Shown here: piece after piece, positions 19,194 to 28,296 of the stretch
How positions within the stretch are numbered: the first letter of the stretch is position 1
Layout: the number at the start of each line of letters is the position of its first letter
Assembly (NCBI GenBank): GCA_036496585.1
Contig: DASXLB010000071.1
Coordinates: forward strand, 1 to 64,000
From: Vicinamibacterales bacterium
GTDB lineage: Bacteria > Acidobacteriota > Vicinamibacteria > Vicinamibacterales > 2-12-FULL-66-21
Direction: 5' to 3'
Length of the DNA: 64,000 nucleotides
Notes under the pieces: generated by a model
The model's input: the letters and a program-made list of their open reading frames with translations, nothing else
The model's database searches: none
What the model was told of the DNA's origin: nothing
Translations under genes and position numbers: made by a program

Positions 19194-21398
19194 GTGGTGA
19201 GGGCGGGGCTTTGCGGGTCGTGCCGGCACGCGGCGGTCGTGGCGAACGACCGCGGCTCGACCTTCTACCGTTGCGAGCGCTCGAAGACGGACGAGCGCTT
19301 CCCGCGGTATCCGCCGCTGCCAGTCGTGTCCTGTCTTGGCTATGATCGGGGAATGCACAGGATTGAAGCGGCACGGCTCAAGCCGGGCGTATCGGTCCCG
19401 AAGACGCCCGATCACGGCGGCGAGGCTGCCAGCGGGGGGGCCGACCGCCTGCTCCGCGGGCGCGCGCTGATTTTCTGGGACCCCCGGTCGCCTTCGCCCA
19501 GGAAGCTCGATGCCATCGACACCGATCAGATCACGCCGGCGGCCGATTGCGTCTCAGAGAGCCTCGCGACGCTCGACGAGCGGTGGAAAGCGGGATCCTT
19601 CCGCCATCTGATGCCGGACTTCCGCGCGCGCGTCCACCGCGGCGAGACGTTCGTGATCGCGGGCGATCGATTTGCCATCGGCTCGTCGCGCGAGATGAGT
19701 CCGGCCGGTCTGAAGGGGGTCGCCGAGGAGGCCGGCCTGGAGATGGTCGTCGTCTGCGGCCACAACATGGGCGACATCTTCCGGCGCAATGCCTTCAACC
19801 TCGGTCTGCACGTCGTGCAGAGTCCCGAGGCGGTGGCCGACGCGCGGGACGGCGACGAGTTCACCTTCGACACGGCGACGCGCCGGCTGACCAACGTCAG
19901 CCAGGGGCGCTCGTACGATCCGGTCCCGCTCTCGCCCAAGGAAGAGGAGATCCGCCGCGGCGGCGGCATCTTCGCGGTCGGCCGCCGCGAGTTCGCCGGC
20001 TCGATCGAAACGGCGCCGTCGCTCGACTGGGCGGACCCGGAGTCGGCGCGCGGCCTGACGACGACCGAGCAGATCGTGTTCGCGCACCGGGTGGACAAGC
20101 GCCTCCGCGCCGCCGATCTCCAGCCGGGGACGACGCTGCGCGTCTACGCCGATCTGCTGCCGGCGTCCGACGGCACCGCCCCGTTTGCGATTCACACGTT
20201 CAACCAGATCACCGGCGGCAACACGATTTTCCCGCGCCAGGCGGCGATCGCCAACGATCACTTCGTGTTCACCGGCAGCGCCGCCGACGACAAGCAGACC
20301 TCGATCGGGCGGCAGTTCGCCGCTGCGCAGGCGATGGAGAAGCCGTACTACGCGACACCCGGCGACGGCATCTTCCACTTCTATTTCCCCGAACAGGGCC
20401 TGGTGATGCCGGGGCAGTTCATCCCCGGCGCCGACTCGCACAGCCGCGCCTACGGTGCCTACGGCGCGGTCGGCATCGGCGTCGGCTCGACGACGCTCGG
20501 CTTCGGCTGGGCGACAGGCTACGTCTACGTCACGCTCGCCAGGGCGCGGCGCGTGGTCTTCTCCGGCACGCTGCAGCCGTGGGTCAGTGGCAAGGACATC
20601 GTGCTCGAGCTGCTGCGCCGCTGGGGCGCCAAGCAGTCGGAGGGTATGTCGGTGGAGCTCGTCGACCCCGCGCGGCAGCTGCCGATCGCCTATCGCAACA
20701 CGATCGCGAACATGATGGCGGAGGCCGAGGCGCTGAACGGGATCTTCGCGCCCGACGAGACGACCTACGCCTGGTATCGCGCCAAGGGCGTCACCGAGCT
20801 TCCGTATCCGCGGATCGCGCCGGGTGCGGCGGCGCGCTACGCGATCGACGAGACGTTGAGCCTGTCGGACGTGCGGCCGATGATCGCCAAGCCATTCAGT
20901 CCGGGCAACGCCTTTCCGGCCGAGGAGGTGGCGCGTGAGCGGATCACCTTCGACAAGGCGATGATCGGCTCGTGCACCAACGGCGGCTACGACGACCTGC
21001 TGCAGGCGGCGCTCGTGCTGCGCGCGGCGCGGGGCAAGGGCATCAGGACGGTCGATCGCGAGTTGAGGATCTTCCCGGGATCGGGCGGCGTCGCGCGCCA
21101 GATCGAGCAGCCCGACGCGCGATTGGACGGAGAATCGATTGCGGCGGTCTTCCGCGCGGTGGGCGGCGAGATCCGCCAGTCGTGGTGCGGTCCCTGCTTC
21201 GGGCAGGGCCCGGACGCGTTGACCGCCGGCCAGCGCGCCATCACCTCCTTCAACCGCAACTGGCAGAACCGCATGGGGTTCGGTGGCGAAGGCTATCTCG
21301 CAAGCCCCGCCGTCGTGGCAGCGTCCGCGCTCGCTGGCTACATGGCACCGCCGTCGGAGTTGGGCCTCGTCTGGGATCCCGAGCGCTTCGGCGTGTAG
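19194..21398 (+). CDS. Aconitase-superfamily hydratase: 4-Cys domain fused to LeuD-like then LeuC-like domains
   Basis: 734 residues from a GTG at 19194 (GGAAGG 6 nt upstream). Residues 1-53 are a small 4-Cys module (CGSCRHA..DRGSTFYRC..., RFPRYPPLPVVSCLGY), which I recall as a free-standing short protein in other bacteria. Then comes a LeuD-like swivel domain (IDTDQITPA, GDRFAIGSSREMSPAGLK), then a LeuC/aconitase domain (PGADSHSRAYGAYGA, SCTNGGYDD, CGPCFGQGPDAL with three Fe-S Cys). This swivel-first order is the reverse of ordinary AcnA and recalls AcnB. There is no stop between module and hydratase. An internal ATG at 19353, 6 nt after TATGAT, could give a shorter 681-residue form. Substrate unknown; a 3-isopropylmalate or homoaconitate-like hydratase is possible. 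Confidence 0.82.
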   Translation: MVRAGLCGSCRHAAVVANDRGSTFYRCERSKTDERFPRYPPLPVVSCLGYDRGMHRIEAARLKPGVSVPKTPDHGGEAASGGADRLLRGRALIFWDPRSPSPRKLDAIDTDQITPAADCVSESLATLDERWKAGSFRHLMPDFRARVHRGETFVIAGDRFAIGSSREMSPAGLKGVAEEAGLEMVVVCGHNMGDIFRRNAFNLGLHVVQSPEAVADARDGDEFTFDTATRRLTNVSQGRSYDPVPLSPKEEEIRRGGGIFAVGRREFAGSIETAPSLDWADPESARGLTTTEQIVFAHRVDKRLRAADLQPGTTLRVYADLLPASDGTAPFAIHTFNQITGGNTIFPRQAAIANDHFVFTGSAADDKQTSIGRQFAAAQAMEKPYYATPGDGIFHFYFPEQGLVMPGQFIPGADSHSRAYGAYGAVGIGVGSTTLGFGWATGYVYVTLARARRVVFSGTLQPWVSGKDIVLELLRRWGAKQSEGMSVELVDPARQLPIAYRNTIANMMAEAEALNGIFAPDETTYAWYRAKGVTELPYPRIAPGAAARYAIDETLSLSDVRPMIAKPFSPGNAFPAEEVARERITFDKAMIGSCTNGGYDDLLQAALVLRAARGKGIRTVDRELRIFPGSGGVARQIEQPDARLDGESIAAVFRAVGGEIRQSWCGPCFGQGPDALTAGQRAITSFNRNWQNRMGFGGEGYLASPAVVAASALAGYMAPPSELGLVWDPERFGV

Positions 21399-21417
21399 GG
21401 GGTTCCTTCGTGCGTGC

Positions 21418-21423
21418 CATACT
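21418..21423 (+). promoter_or_regulatory. Putative -10 (CATACT) of lspA
   Basis: CATACT followed by 7 nt and the ATG at 21431, without a Shine-Dalgarno; fits the leaderless pattern seen elsewhere in the window. Confidence 0.35.
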
Positions 21424-21430
21424 CGAACCG

Positions 21431-21952
21431 ATGGTTGAGCTATTCCGCCGGACCTTGACGCCGATGCTGCTTGTCGCCGTGCTGGCGGCGACCGTCGGCT
21501 GCGATCGGGTCACCAAGCGGATCGCCGTCGAGAACCTGGCCGGGGCGGCGGACCTGACGTTTCTCGGGGGCACGCTCCGCGTCGTCTACGCCGAGAACAC
21601 CGGCGGGTTCCTGAGTCTGGGCTCGGACCTCCCGCCGCGGTGGCGGACTGGCGTATTCGTCGGCGCCACCGGCGCCCTGCTCGTCGCGGGGCTGATCGGG
21701 CTCGTCCGCGCGCGCGGCAACCGCCTCTATCTGCTCGGCGCCACGCTCTTTCTCGCCGGCGGCGTGTCCAACTGGATCGATCGGCTGGCCCATGGCAAAG
21801 TGGTCGACTTCCTCAGCGTCGGCGTCGGTCCGCTGCGGACCGGCGTGTTCAACGTGGCCGACGTCGCGATTCTGACTGGCCTGGCAGTGGTCCTGCTGAC
21901 CGAGTTCCAACGGCCCGCCTCGGGTCCCCGGCACGTGACCGATCCGGCGTAA
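21431..21952 (+). CDS. lspA: Lipoprotein signal peptidase (signal peptidase II)
   Basis: Cleaves prolipoprotein signal peptides in the inner membrane. 173 residues, four membrane segments. Catalytic-region motifs: CDRVTKRIA near the N-terminus, NTGGFLSLG, GGVSNWIDRLAHGKVVDFL and FNVADVAI, containing the two catalytic Asp. TerC follows by 10 bp. The extended frame upstream belongs to the hydratase gene and was not used. Confidence 0.94.
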   Translation: MVELFRRTLTPMLLVAVLAATVGCDRVTKRIAVENLAGAADLTFLGGTLRVVYAENTGGFLSLGSDLPPRWRTGVFVGATGALLVAGLIGLVRARGNRLYLLGATLFLAGGVSNWIDRLAHGKVVDFLSVGVGPLRTGVFNVADVAILTGLAVVLLTEFQRPASGPRHVTDPA

Positions 21953-21962
21953 GCGCATCGAC

Positions 21963-22664
21963 ATGACAGCCGAAACCCTGGTCGCCCTCGCCACGCTCAC
22001 GTTCCTCGAGATCGTGCTGGGCGTCGACAACATCATCTTCATTTCCATCCTGTCGTCCCGGCTGCCTGCCGCGCGCCAGGCGTCGGCCCGGCGGCTCGGG
22101 CTGCTGCTGGCGATGGGGACCCGGATCCTCCTCCTGTTCTCCCTCTCCTGGGTGGTCAAGCTGACCGCGCCGTGGGTGACGATTGCCGGGCAGGCGCTGT
22201 CCGGCCGTGATCTGATCCTGATACTGGGAGGGCTCTTTCTGCTGTTCAAGAGCACGCACGAGATCCATGCACGCCTCGAGGGGGACGTCGACGCCGGGGC
22301 AGGCGCACGAGCGGTGTCGTTCGGTTACGTGCTGACCCAGATCGCGCTGCTCGACATCGTCTTCTCCCTCGATTCGGTGATCACAGCGGTCGGCATGGTC
22401 GACGAATTGTGGGTGATGGTGGTCGCGGTGGTCGTCTCGGTGCTGATCATGCTGGTCGCGGCGGGGCCGATCAGCACGTTCGTCAACCGCCACCCGACCG
22501 TGAAGATTCTGGCCTTGAGCTTCCTGCTGTTGATCGGGCTGTCGCTCCTGCTCGAAGGCTTCGATCAGCACATTCCCAAGGGCTACATCTATTTTGCGAT
22601 GGGGTTCTCGGTGTTCGTCGAGATGATCAACCTGCGGATCCGGGTGAAACGCCCGGGCGTGTGA
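21963..22664 (+). CDS. TerC family integral membrane protein
   Basis: 233 residues, seven or so transmembrane helices. TerC signatures: FLEIVLGVDNIIFISIL with the acidic GVDN, and LLDIVFSLDSVITAVGM with FSLDS. TerC proteins are linked to metal (manganese) homeostasis or tellurite resistance. Located 10 bp after lspA and 47 bp before yceI. Confidence 0.92.
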   Translation: MTAETLVALATLTFLEIVLGVDNIIFISILSSRLPAARQASARRLGLLLAMGTRILLLFSLSWVVKLTAPWVTIAGQALSGRDLILILGGLFLLFKSTHEIHARLEGDVDAGAGARAVSFGYVLTQIALLDIVFSLDSVITAVGMVDELWVMVVAVVVSVLIMLVAAGPISTFVNRHPTVKILALSFLLLIGLSLLLEGFDQHIPKGYIYFAMGFSVFVEMINLRIRVKRPGV

Positions 22665-22711
22665 CCGTGTCGCATCGAATGACGGAGACAGACACGAGGA
22701 GAGATTCACCG

Positions 22712-23311
22712 ATGCGGAGATTGACGATGGTGCTCGCGGCCGTGGCGGCGCTGAGCGTGCCGGCGCTGGCCCGCACTCAGGCGCCAGGATCCTGGACGAT
22801 CGACACCAACCACAGCGCCGCCGGCTTCAGTGTCCGGCATCTATTGATGTCGACCGTGCGGGGCACGCTTGGGCCGGTGAAAGGGACCATCGAGTACGAC
22901 GGCACGTCGATTCAAAGCATCAAGGCCGACGTGTCGATCGACGTCAACGGAATCGACACCGGCAGTCAGGCGCGCGACCGCGATCTGCGATCGGCGGACG
23001 GCCTGTTCGAGACCTCGAAATTCCCGACCGCCACCTTCAAGTCGACCCGCGTCATCGCCGGGACCGCCGGCGCGTTCAAGCTGGTCGGTCTCCTCACCAT
23101 TCACGGCGTGACGAAGGAAGTGACGCTCGACGTCGAAGGCCCCTCGCCGGCGATCAAGCAAGGCCCCGCGCTGCGGATCGGCGCCAGCGCGACCACCACC
23201 ATCAATCGCAAGGACTTCGGGCTGTCCTACAACATGATGGTCGAAGCGGCGCCGGCCGTCAGCGACGAGGTCAAGATCACGATCGACGTGGAAGCCACCA
23301 GGCGGGGGTGA
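22712..23311 (+). CDS. YceI family periplasmic lipid-binding protein
   Basis: 199 residues. Signal peptide to about ALARTQA, then the YceI/lipocalin-like domain: WTIDTNHSAAGFSVRHLLMSTVRGTLG, ID..GSQARDRDLRSADGLFETSKFPTATFKST, LTIHGVTKEVTLDVE. ATG at 22712 has GAGGAGAG about 8 nt upstream. Predicted polyisoprenoid or amide binding in the periplasm. Confidence 0.92.
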   Translation: MRRLTMVLAAVAALSVPALARTQAPGSWTIDTNHSAAGFSVRHLLMSTVRGTLGPVKGTIEYDGTSIQSIKADVSIDVNGIDTGSQARDRDLRSADGLFETSKFPTATFKSTRVIAGTAGAFKLVGLLTIHGVTKEVTLDVEGPSPAIKQGPALRIGASATTTINRKDFGLSYNMMVEAAPAVSDEVKITIDVEATRRG

Positions 23312-23312
23312 G

Positions 23313-24032
23313 ATGGGGAGAGTGCTCGTCTTCGCCGTGCTGTTTGCGCTGGCTCCGTCGGCTCAGGCCGATCCGGCGCGCGTCCCTGTCGTGGTGGAGC
23401 TGTTCACCTCAGAGGGATGCTCGAGCTGTCCGCCGGCCGACGCCGTGCTCAGCCGGCTCGCGCGTGAGCAGCCCGTCGCCGGGGCGCAGATCATCCCTCT
23501 CGGCATGCACGTCACCTACTGGGATCAGCTTGGCTGGAAGGATCCGGCATCGCTCGGCGACGCGACCGCGCGCCAGCAGGGGTACGGCCGCATCTTCGGC
23601 GAGGACCGCGTCTACACGCCGCAAGCGGTGGTCGACGGCCGCGACGAGCTCGTGGGCAGCGACGGCGCCGGCCTGATGCGCACGATCGCCCGGGCCGCGC
23701 AGCGCCCGCACGCCGCCGTCGCGTTGTCGGCCCGTCTGGAAGGGGACGCCATCGTCGCGCACGCCGACGTCACGGGTGTGCCGCCCGAGGTGAAGGAATC
23801 GCTACAGACACTGTTCCTGCTGACCGAGGACGGACTCGCGTCGACGGTCACCCGCGGCGAGAACGGCGGCCGGACGCTGCACCACGACGCCGTCGTGCGG
23901 CGGATGTCCAGCGCCGCGAGGTTTGCGTCGATCCCGGCCGGCTGGCAGCGCGATCGGCTGCACGTCGTCGCCCTCGTCCAGGAAGCACGATCCCGGAGGA
24001 TCGTCGGCGCCGCGTCCGTCCCGATCTCGTAG
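23313..24032 (+). CDS. DUF1223 secreted thioredoxin-like protein
   Basis: 239 residues. Signal peptide to SAQA, then VVVELFTSEGCSSCPPADAVLSRL, the conserved DUF1223 opening with CxxC, and VTYWDQLGWKDP. Second half is a beta-rich domain. Biochemical role not established. Begins 1 nt after the yceI stop, so co-transcribed. Confidence 0.88.
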   Translation: MGRVLVFAVLFALAPSAQADPARVPVVVELFTSEGCSSCPPADAVLSRLAREQPVAGAQIIPLGMHVTYWDQLGWKDPASLGDATARQQGYGRIFGEDRVYTPQAVVDGRDELVGSDGAGLMRTIARAAQRPHAAVALSARLEGDAIVAHADVTGVPPEVKESLQTLFLLTEDGLASTVTRGENGGRTLHHDAVVRRMSSAARFASIPAGWQRDRLHVVALVQEARSRRIVGAASVPIS

Positions 24033-24074
24033 AGGAGCCGACGGCATCCCCGGAGCGTCTTCAGCAGGCCGGCG

Positions 24075-24103
24075 TTGACAGCGTGTCGCAGCCGGCGAAC
24101 AAT
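24075..24103 (+). promoter_or_regulatory. Promoter TTGACA-N17-AACAAT of the ChaN-like gene
   Basis: Consensus -35 TTGACA at 24075-24080, a 17-nt spacer and AACAAT at 24098-24103, then 6 nt to the ATG at 24110. This is the clearest leaderless arrangement in the window because both boxes are present. Confidence 0.65.
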
Positions 24104-24109
24104 TCCAGC

Positions 24110-25030
24110 ATGCTCCCTTGCGCGTTCGCCGCGCTCGTATCCGCTCTGGTCCAGCCGGCGCCGACGCCGCCGGCGGCGCTCCTCTCGTACGTGCCCCAGC
24201 GCGTCTACGACACGCAGCAGAAGGGGTTTGGCGACTTCGAGAGCATGCTGGCCGATCTCGCCCGTGCCGACGTCGTCTTCGTCGGCGAACAGCACGACGA
24301 TGCGAACACGCATCGGCTGGAGCTGGCCATCCTCGAGGGGCTGATCCGGCGGCGCGTGCCGCTCGTGATCGCCATGGAGATGTTCGAGCGGGACGTGCAG
24401 CCGGTGCTCGACCGCTACCTGGCCGGGTCGATCACCGAGGAGCAGTTTCTCGAAGGCGCCCGTCCGTGGCCGCGGTATCAGACCGACTACCGGCCGATCG
24501 TCGAGTTCGCGCGCGCGCATCACCTCCCGATCGTGGCCTCGGACGTGCCGCGCCACATCGCGACCGACGTGTCGCGCAGCGGTCTCGGTGTCGTCGACGC
24601 GCTCGGCGCCGAGCGTCCGTTCGCGGCGCGCGAGCTGTCGTGCCCGACGGCCGGGACGTACTACGAGCGCTTCCTCGAGGCGATGGGCGGTCATCCGTCC
24701 GCCGGCGATCCCCAGGCCGCCGATCTCCGGCTGAAGAACGATCGCTTCTACTTCGCGCAGTGCCTGAAGGACGAGACGATGGGAGAGTCGATCGCCAGCG
24801 CGTTCGAGCAGCACGCCTCGACGCACGCGACGATCGTCCACGTCAACGGCGCGTTTCACAGTGACTATGCCGAGGGTACCGCCGCCGCGGCGCGGCGGCG
24901 CCTGCCGGGCCGCCGCATCGCCATCGTCAGCGTCGTCCCGGTGGACGATCTCGATCGCGAGCGTCCGGATGCCGACGGCCTCACCCGCGCCGACTACCTG
25001 CTCTACACGGTCAAGAACCCCGGTTCGTGA
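24110..25030 (+). CDS. ChaN family protein (haem/iron-regulated lipoprotein domain)
   Basis: 306 residues from ATG 24110; a GTG at 24083 would lie inside the promoter. The hydrophobic N-terminus MLPCAFAALVSALVQPA is a signal sequence. ChaN/DUF399 motifs: DVVFVGEQHDDANTHRLEL, IAMEMFERDVQPVLDRYL, WPRYQTDYRPIVEFARAH, VHVNGAFHSDYAEG. Homologues bind haem. Function in this organism inferred only from family. Confidence 0.88.
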   Translation: MLPCAFAALVSALVQPAPTPPAALLSYVPQRVYDTQQKGFGDFESMLADLARADVVFVGEQHDDANTHRLELAILEGLIRRRVPLVIAMEMFERDVQPVLDRYLAGSITEEQFLEGARPWPRYQTDYRPIVEFARAHHLPIVASDVPRHIATDVSRSGLGVVDALGAERPFAARELSCPTAGTYYERFLEAMGGHPSAGDPQAADLRLKNDRFYFAQCLKDETMGESIASAFEQHASTHATIVHVNGAFHSDYAEGTAAAARRRLPGRRIAIVSVVPVDDLDRERPDADGLTRADYLLYTVKNPGS

Positions 25031-25055
25031 TCGGCGGCCCGTCCGGCCGGCGTGC

Positions 25056-26441
25056 TCAGCGCAGGCGCTCGGGCATCTCCGCGATCACGTAGGTCATCAC
25101 CGCGACTGCGGCCGCCGAACGAGACACGTCGAGCGGATCGATCTTGTCGATCGTGTCCGCCGGCGTGTGATGGATGAGGAAGTAGTTGCCGTCCACTTCG
25201 AGCGACAGCGACGGGATGCCGGCCTGCTGCACGCTCGGCTCGATGTCGGAGCCGCCGCCTGCCGCGCCGATCGAATCGGCGTGCATCGCCGCCAGCAGCG
25301 TGGCGATTTCGCGCAGGGTCGCGCGCGCCCGTTCGCTGCCCGTGAAGCCGAAGCCGAGCGGCCGGAACACGCCGCCGTCGGATTCGAGCATCGCGACGTG
25401 GTTGGGGAGCTCGGCGGCGTGCTGATCGCGGTAGGCGTTGCCGCCGCGCGTGCCGTTCTCCTCGTTGGTCCAGAGCACGACGCGGACGGTGCGGCGCGGA
25501 CGCAGATTCAGCTTCTTCATCATGCGCAGCGCTTCCCAAGTGACCACGCAGCCGCCGCCATCGTCGGTCGAGCCCGTGCCGACGTCCCACGAATCGAAGT
25601 GGCCGCCGATCGTGACGATTTCGTCCGGCCGCTCGCGCCCGCGCAGCTCGCCGATTACGTTGAACGAATCGGCGTCGGGAAGGAAGTGCGCCTCCATGAG
25701 CAGTTTCAGGCGGACTGTCGTGCCGCGGTCGACGATCCGCTGCAGGCGGGCGGTGTCCTCGACGGTGAGGGCGGCGGCAGGGATTTGCGGCTGCCCGGCG
25801 GCGTAGGTGAGCGTTCCGGTGTGCGGCGTGCGCAGGCCGGCCGGCCCGACGGCCCGGACGAGCGCCGCAACCGCGCCGAGCGCCCCGGCCCGTGACGGGC
25901 CGGTGGTGCGGAACCGCACCGTCTCGCCGTAGTTGGTGAAGGGCACGTTGAAGAGGACGATCTTCCCTTTGACACGGCCGGCAGCGGCGTCGAGCTCTTC
26001 GAAGCTGTGCACGATCAGCAGTTCGGCGTCCATCCCGTTTGCCGGCGTGCCGACGCTGTTGCCGAGGCCAAGGATGACGAGCGGCTGCGGAATCGGGCCG
26101 GCGATCTCCAGGCTCTCGTGACCGCGCACCCAGTGCGGCACCTTCACCGGCTCGGTGTGGACGTTCTCGAGTCCGTCCTTCTGCATCTCTTCGACCGCCC
26201 ACGTGATCGCCGCCTCGAGATTGGGCGAGCCGCTGAGCCGGTTGCCGAACGTGTCGCCGAGCAGCGCGAGCCGCTGCCACGCGAAGTCCGACGACAGCGC
26301 CTCGCCGGTGAGCCGGCTGGCCGCGTCGCGGTAGGGATCGAGCCATGCGGGCGCGAGGTGGGCCGGCGTGTCGGTGGCGGGCGGCGGAAATTGGGCCAGG
26401 GTGAGCAGGACAGCGAGCGAACACGCGCGGAGCATCGGCAT
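25056..26441 (-). CDS. M28 family zinc aminopeptidase/carboxypeptidase Q-like, secreted
   Basis: 461 residues. Signal peptide MPMLRACSLAVLLTLA. A PA-type insert (ELLIVHSFEELDAAAGRVKGKIVLFN) precedes the peptidase core. Zinc ligands are in GGHFDSWDVGTGSTDDGGG, WTNEENGTRGG and the C-terminal LIHHTPADTIDKID. Closest in layout to carboxypeptidase Q. A TACAAT lies 5 nt upstream of the ATG, so it is probably leaderless. Confidence 0.92.
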   Translation of the reverse strand: MPMLRACSLAVLLTLAQFPPPATDTPAHLAPAWLDPYRDAASRLTGEALSSDFAWQRLALLGDTFGNRLSGSPNLEAAITWAVEEMQKDGLENVHTEPVKVPHWVRGHESLEIAGPIPQPLVILGLGNSVGTPANGMDAELLIVHSFEELDAAAGRVKGKIVLFNVPFTNYGETVRFRTTGPSRAGALGAVAALVRAVGPAGLRTPHTGTLTYAAGQPQIPAAALTVEDTARLQRIVDRGTTVRLKLLMEAHFLPDADSFNVIGELRGRERPDEIVTIGGHFDSWDVGTGSTDDGGGCVVTWEALRMMKKLNLRPRRTVRVVLWTNEENGTRGGNAYRDQHAAELPNHVAMLESDGGVFRPLGFGFTGSERARATLREIATLLAAMHADSIGAAGGGSDIEPSVQQAGIPSLSLEVDGNYFLIHHTPADTIDKIDPLDVSRSAAAVAVMTYVIAEMPERLR

Positions 26442-26446
26442 GCGGC

Positions 26447-26452
26447 ATTGTA
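26447..26452 (-). promoter_or_regulatory. -10 element (TACAAT) of the M28 peptidase gene
   Basis: TACAAT on the minus strand, 5 nt from the ATG at 26441; no Shine-Dalgarno between. Confidence 0.5.
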
Positions 26453-26559
26453 GAACGTCGGCTCCGCTCCGCCGCGAGACCAGACGCCGGCGTGCGGCGG
26501 CAGTGCGATAATGTCCCGCGCGGGAACCGATGCGATGACCGGCGCGTAGGGGAACTGAG

Positions 26560-27111
26560 ATGGACTGGATCCTGCGCCGGCTGCGCCCTCGCGACCGTCC
26601 GCCGATCGTCTGCTATCTGCGCGAGAACGGCCCGATTGCCTACCAGGGAGCGCTCTTCGCCCGCGATCCGCGCGAGCCGGCGGAGGCGATGCTCGCCACC
26701 GGGCTCACCTGGTGCTGGAAGGCGACGAGCGGCGACGTCGTCGTCCGCGACTGGACCGAGCTCTCGCGATGGTCGATGGCGGCGCTGCTTGGCGATCTCG
26801 CCCCATCCGACAGTCGGCCCGGGCGCGTGCTGGCGGTGGCGATCGAGCCGCAGGATTCCGCCGATCCGATCACCGACGCGCGCGCCGCAGTCTGGATGCG
26901 CGCGTTCAATAACGCGGCCGCGGCGCCGCTGCACGCGGTGGTGTGGCACGATGGCGGACCCGCCGACCTGCTGTTCGTCGCGCAGCAGCCGCCCGACGCC
27001 ATCCGCGTGCTGCTGCACGCGTGCCGCATCGATCGCGACCGGGCCGTCCGCCGCGCCTACGCGCGGCTGGGCGGCCAGGGGCTCGAGACGCTGATCGGGT
27101 CGATCAAATAG
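26560..27111 (+). CDS. Hypothetical protein, 183 residues
   Basis: Cytoplasmic-looking protein without signal or membrane segment. Begins MDWILRRLRPRDRPPIVCYL and has Trp-rich patches (TWCWKA, RDWTELSRWSM). It flanks the convergent zinc peptidase, stops 15 bp apart. Codon use matches neighbours, so it is likely real. I recognise no family. Confidence 0.65.
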   Translation: MDWILRRLRPRDRPPIVCYLRENGPIAYQGALFARDPREPAEAMLATGLTWCWKATSGDVVVRDWTELSRWSMAALLGDLAPSDSRPGRVLAVAIEPQDSADPITDARAAVWMRAFNNAAAAPLHAVVWHDGGPADLLFVAQQPPDAIRVLLHACRIDRDRAVRRAYARLGGQGLETLIGSIK

Positions 27112-27126
27112 AACGCGTCCTGCCGA

Positions 27127-28161
27127 TCACAACGCGACGCGGTGGCGGCCGCTGTGCAGATAGTTCATCGTCTGCACCGTCAGCATCACCAGGAAGTCGG
27201 CCTTGGTCCTGTCTTCGGGCTGCGTGAGGCGCAGATTCAGCTCGTTGGCCCGCCGGAGCATGGCCTCGAGCACCTGATCGATCGTGTACTGATACTCGCC
27301 GGTCCAGCTCGCGACCATCCGGCGTACGTCGCGGCGCACGCGGGCGATGAAACGCGCCGCCTTCATGTTCGTCTGGTAGGCCGGATCGTCGGAGAACAGC
27401 CGGCGGAGATCACGATCGTAGAAATCGGGATGCGCCAGGCCGTAGTGCCGCCGCTTGCGATCGTAGTGCTGGCGCAGCGTCTTGCGGATGGACGGCAGCG
27501 GATCGACGCGGCGATGGGTGCGCACGAGCATCGGCTTGCCATCGATCTCGCGCAGCAGCGTGTCGAGGTACTCGAGCTTCTTGAGCGCCGGCCAGCCCGT
27601 GTAGCGGTCGCGCCAGTCCGGTTGCGAGAGCCACACCGCGAACGTCTCGGCGAAGTCCTCGTCGGGATGGCTCTGCGCGTACCAGCTGTCGAGATGCAGC
27701 ACGAAACTCTTGGAGTAGGGCTTGGGATCGTAGAACTGCGGATAGGCCTTGTACGAAGGGCCGAACACCTGCTGCCGGCGCCGGCGGCGTCGAAGGTGGT
27801 AGCCGTTGTCGATCGCGTGTCCGGCTTCGTGGCGCAGGATGCGGAGGCACCATTCCGGCGTTCCTCCCTCCACCTCGAGCATATAGGTCCGCTCGAGGCG
27901 CTCGAGACGCGGGTGGGCCAGGTAGAAGGGAATGGCGACGCCGGGGACGCCGTCGGGCGAGAACCACTCGTCCGAGAGCCAGAAGTACGGACGGAATGTG
28001 GCGAGCCCGCGGCCGTCGAGTTCCTGCTGGAGCGTCGCGATGCGTTCGGCCAGCACACTCGTTTCGATCGCCAGGCCGAGCTGACACATTCGGAGGTCCA
28101 GCAGCCGCTCATCGGGCCACTCGGCCCACTCCTCGGGCGGCAGAACCCGGTCCTTTGGCAT
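27127..28161 (-). CDS. Putative zinc-binding metallopeptidase (HEAGH motif)
   Basis: 344 residues, no signal peptide. Zinc motif HEAGHAIDNGYH at about residues 112-123 (HExxH) with a probable distal Glu ligand in DEDFAETFAVWL about 55 residues later. A basic RRRRRR patch lies between. The C-terminal third is helical and Arg-rich. Likely a member of the putative zinc-binding metallopeptidase families common in Acidobacteria and Proteobacteria; substrate unknown. TAGACT 6 nt before the ATG suggests leaderless expression. Confidence 0.8.
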   Translation of the reverse strand: MPKDRVLPPEEWAEWPDERLLDLRMCQLGLAIETSVLAERIATLQQELDGRGLATFRPYFWLSDEWFSPDGVPGVAIPFYLAHPRLERLERTYMLEVEGGTPEWCLRILRHEAGHAIDNGYHLRRRRRRQQVFGPSYKAYPQFYDPKPYSKSFVLHLDSWYAQSHPDEDFAETFAVWLSQPDWRDRYTGWPALKKLEYLDTLLREIDGKPMLVRTHRRVDPLPSIRKTLRQHYDRKRRHYGLAHPDFYDRDLRRLFSDDPAYQTNMKAARFIARVRRDVRRMVASWTGEYQYTIDQVLEAMLRRANELNLRLTQPEDRTKADFLVMLTVQTMNYLHSGRHRVAL

Positions 28162-28167
28162 CTCTCC

Positions 28168-28173
28168 AGTCTA
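28168..28173 (-). promoter_or_regulatory. -10 element (TAGACT) of the zinc peptidase gene
   Basis: TAGACT on the minus strand, 6 nt from the ATG at 28161. The intervening GGAGAG is too close to serve as a normal Shine-Dalgarno. Confidence 0.5.
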
Positions 28174-28189
28174 GACTCATCCCAGGAGC

Positions 28190-28262
28190 CGTCGCCCCAG
28201 GGGGACGACCCCGACCCGCTCTCTCGCTCGCCGCTCGCGTGACTCGTGCGCTGCTGTAATCG
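28190..28262. repeat. Dispersed GC-rich intergenic repeat, copy 1
   Basis: A non-coding stretch with CCAGGGGGACGACCCCGACC followed by CTCTCTCGCTCGCCGCTCG. A degenerate relative lies at 53925-54030. Weak similarity, judged by eye. Confidence 0.35.
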
Positions 28263-28296
28263 CTAGCCACCGCTCAGTGATAGTCTGGACTCAACC

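Noticed and set aside
19341..19346. TATGAT as proof that the hydratase starts at 19353
   Set aside because: The hexamer also encodes Tyr-Asp of the conserved 4-Cys module end, so it may be coincidental; kept only as an alternative.
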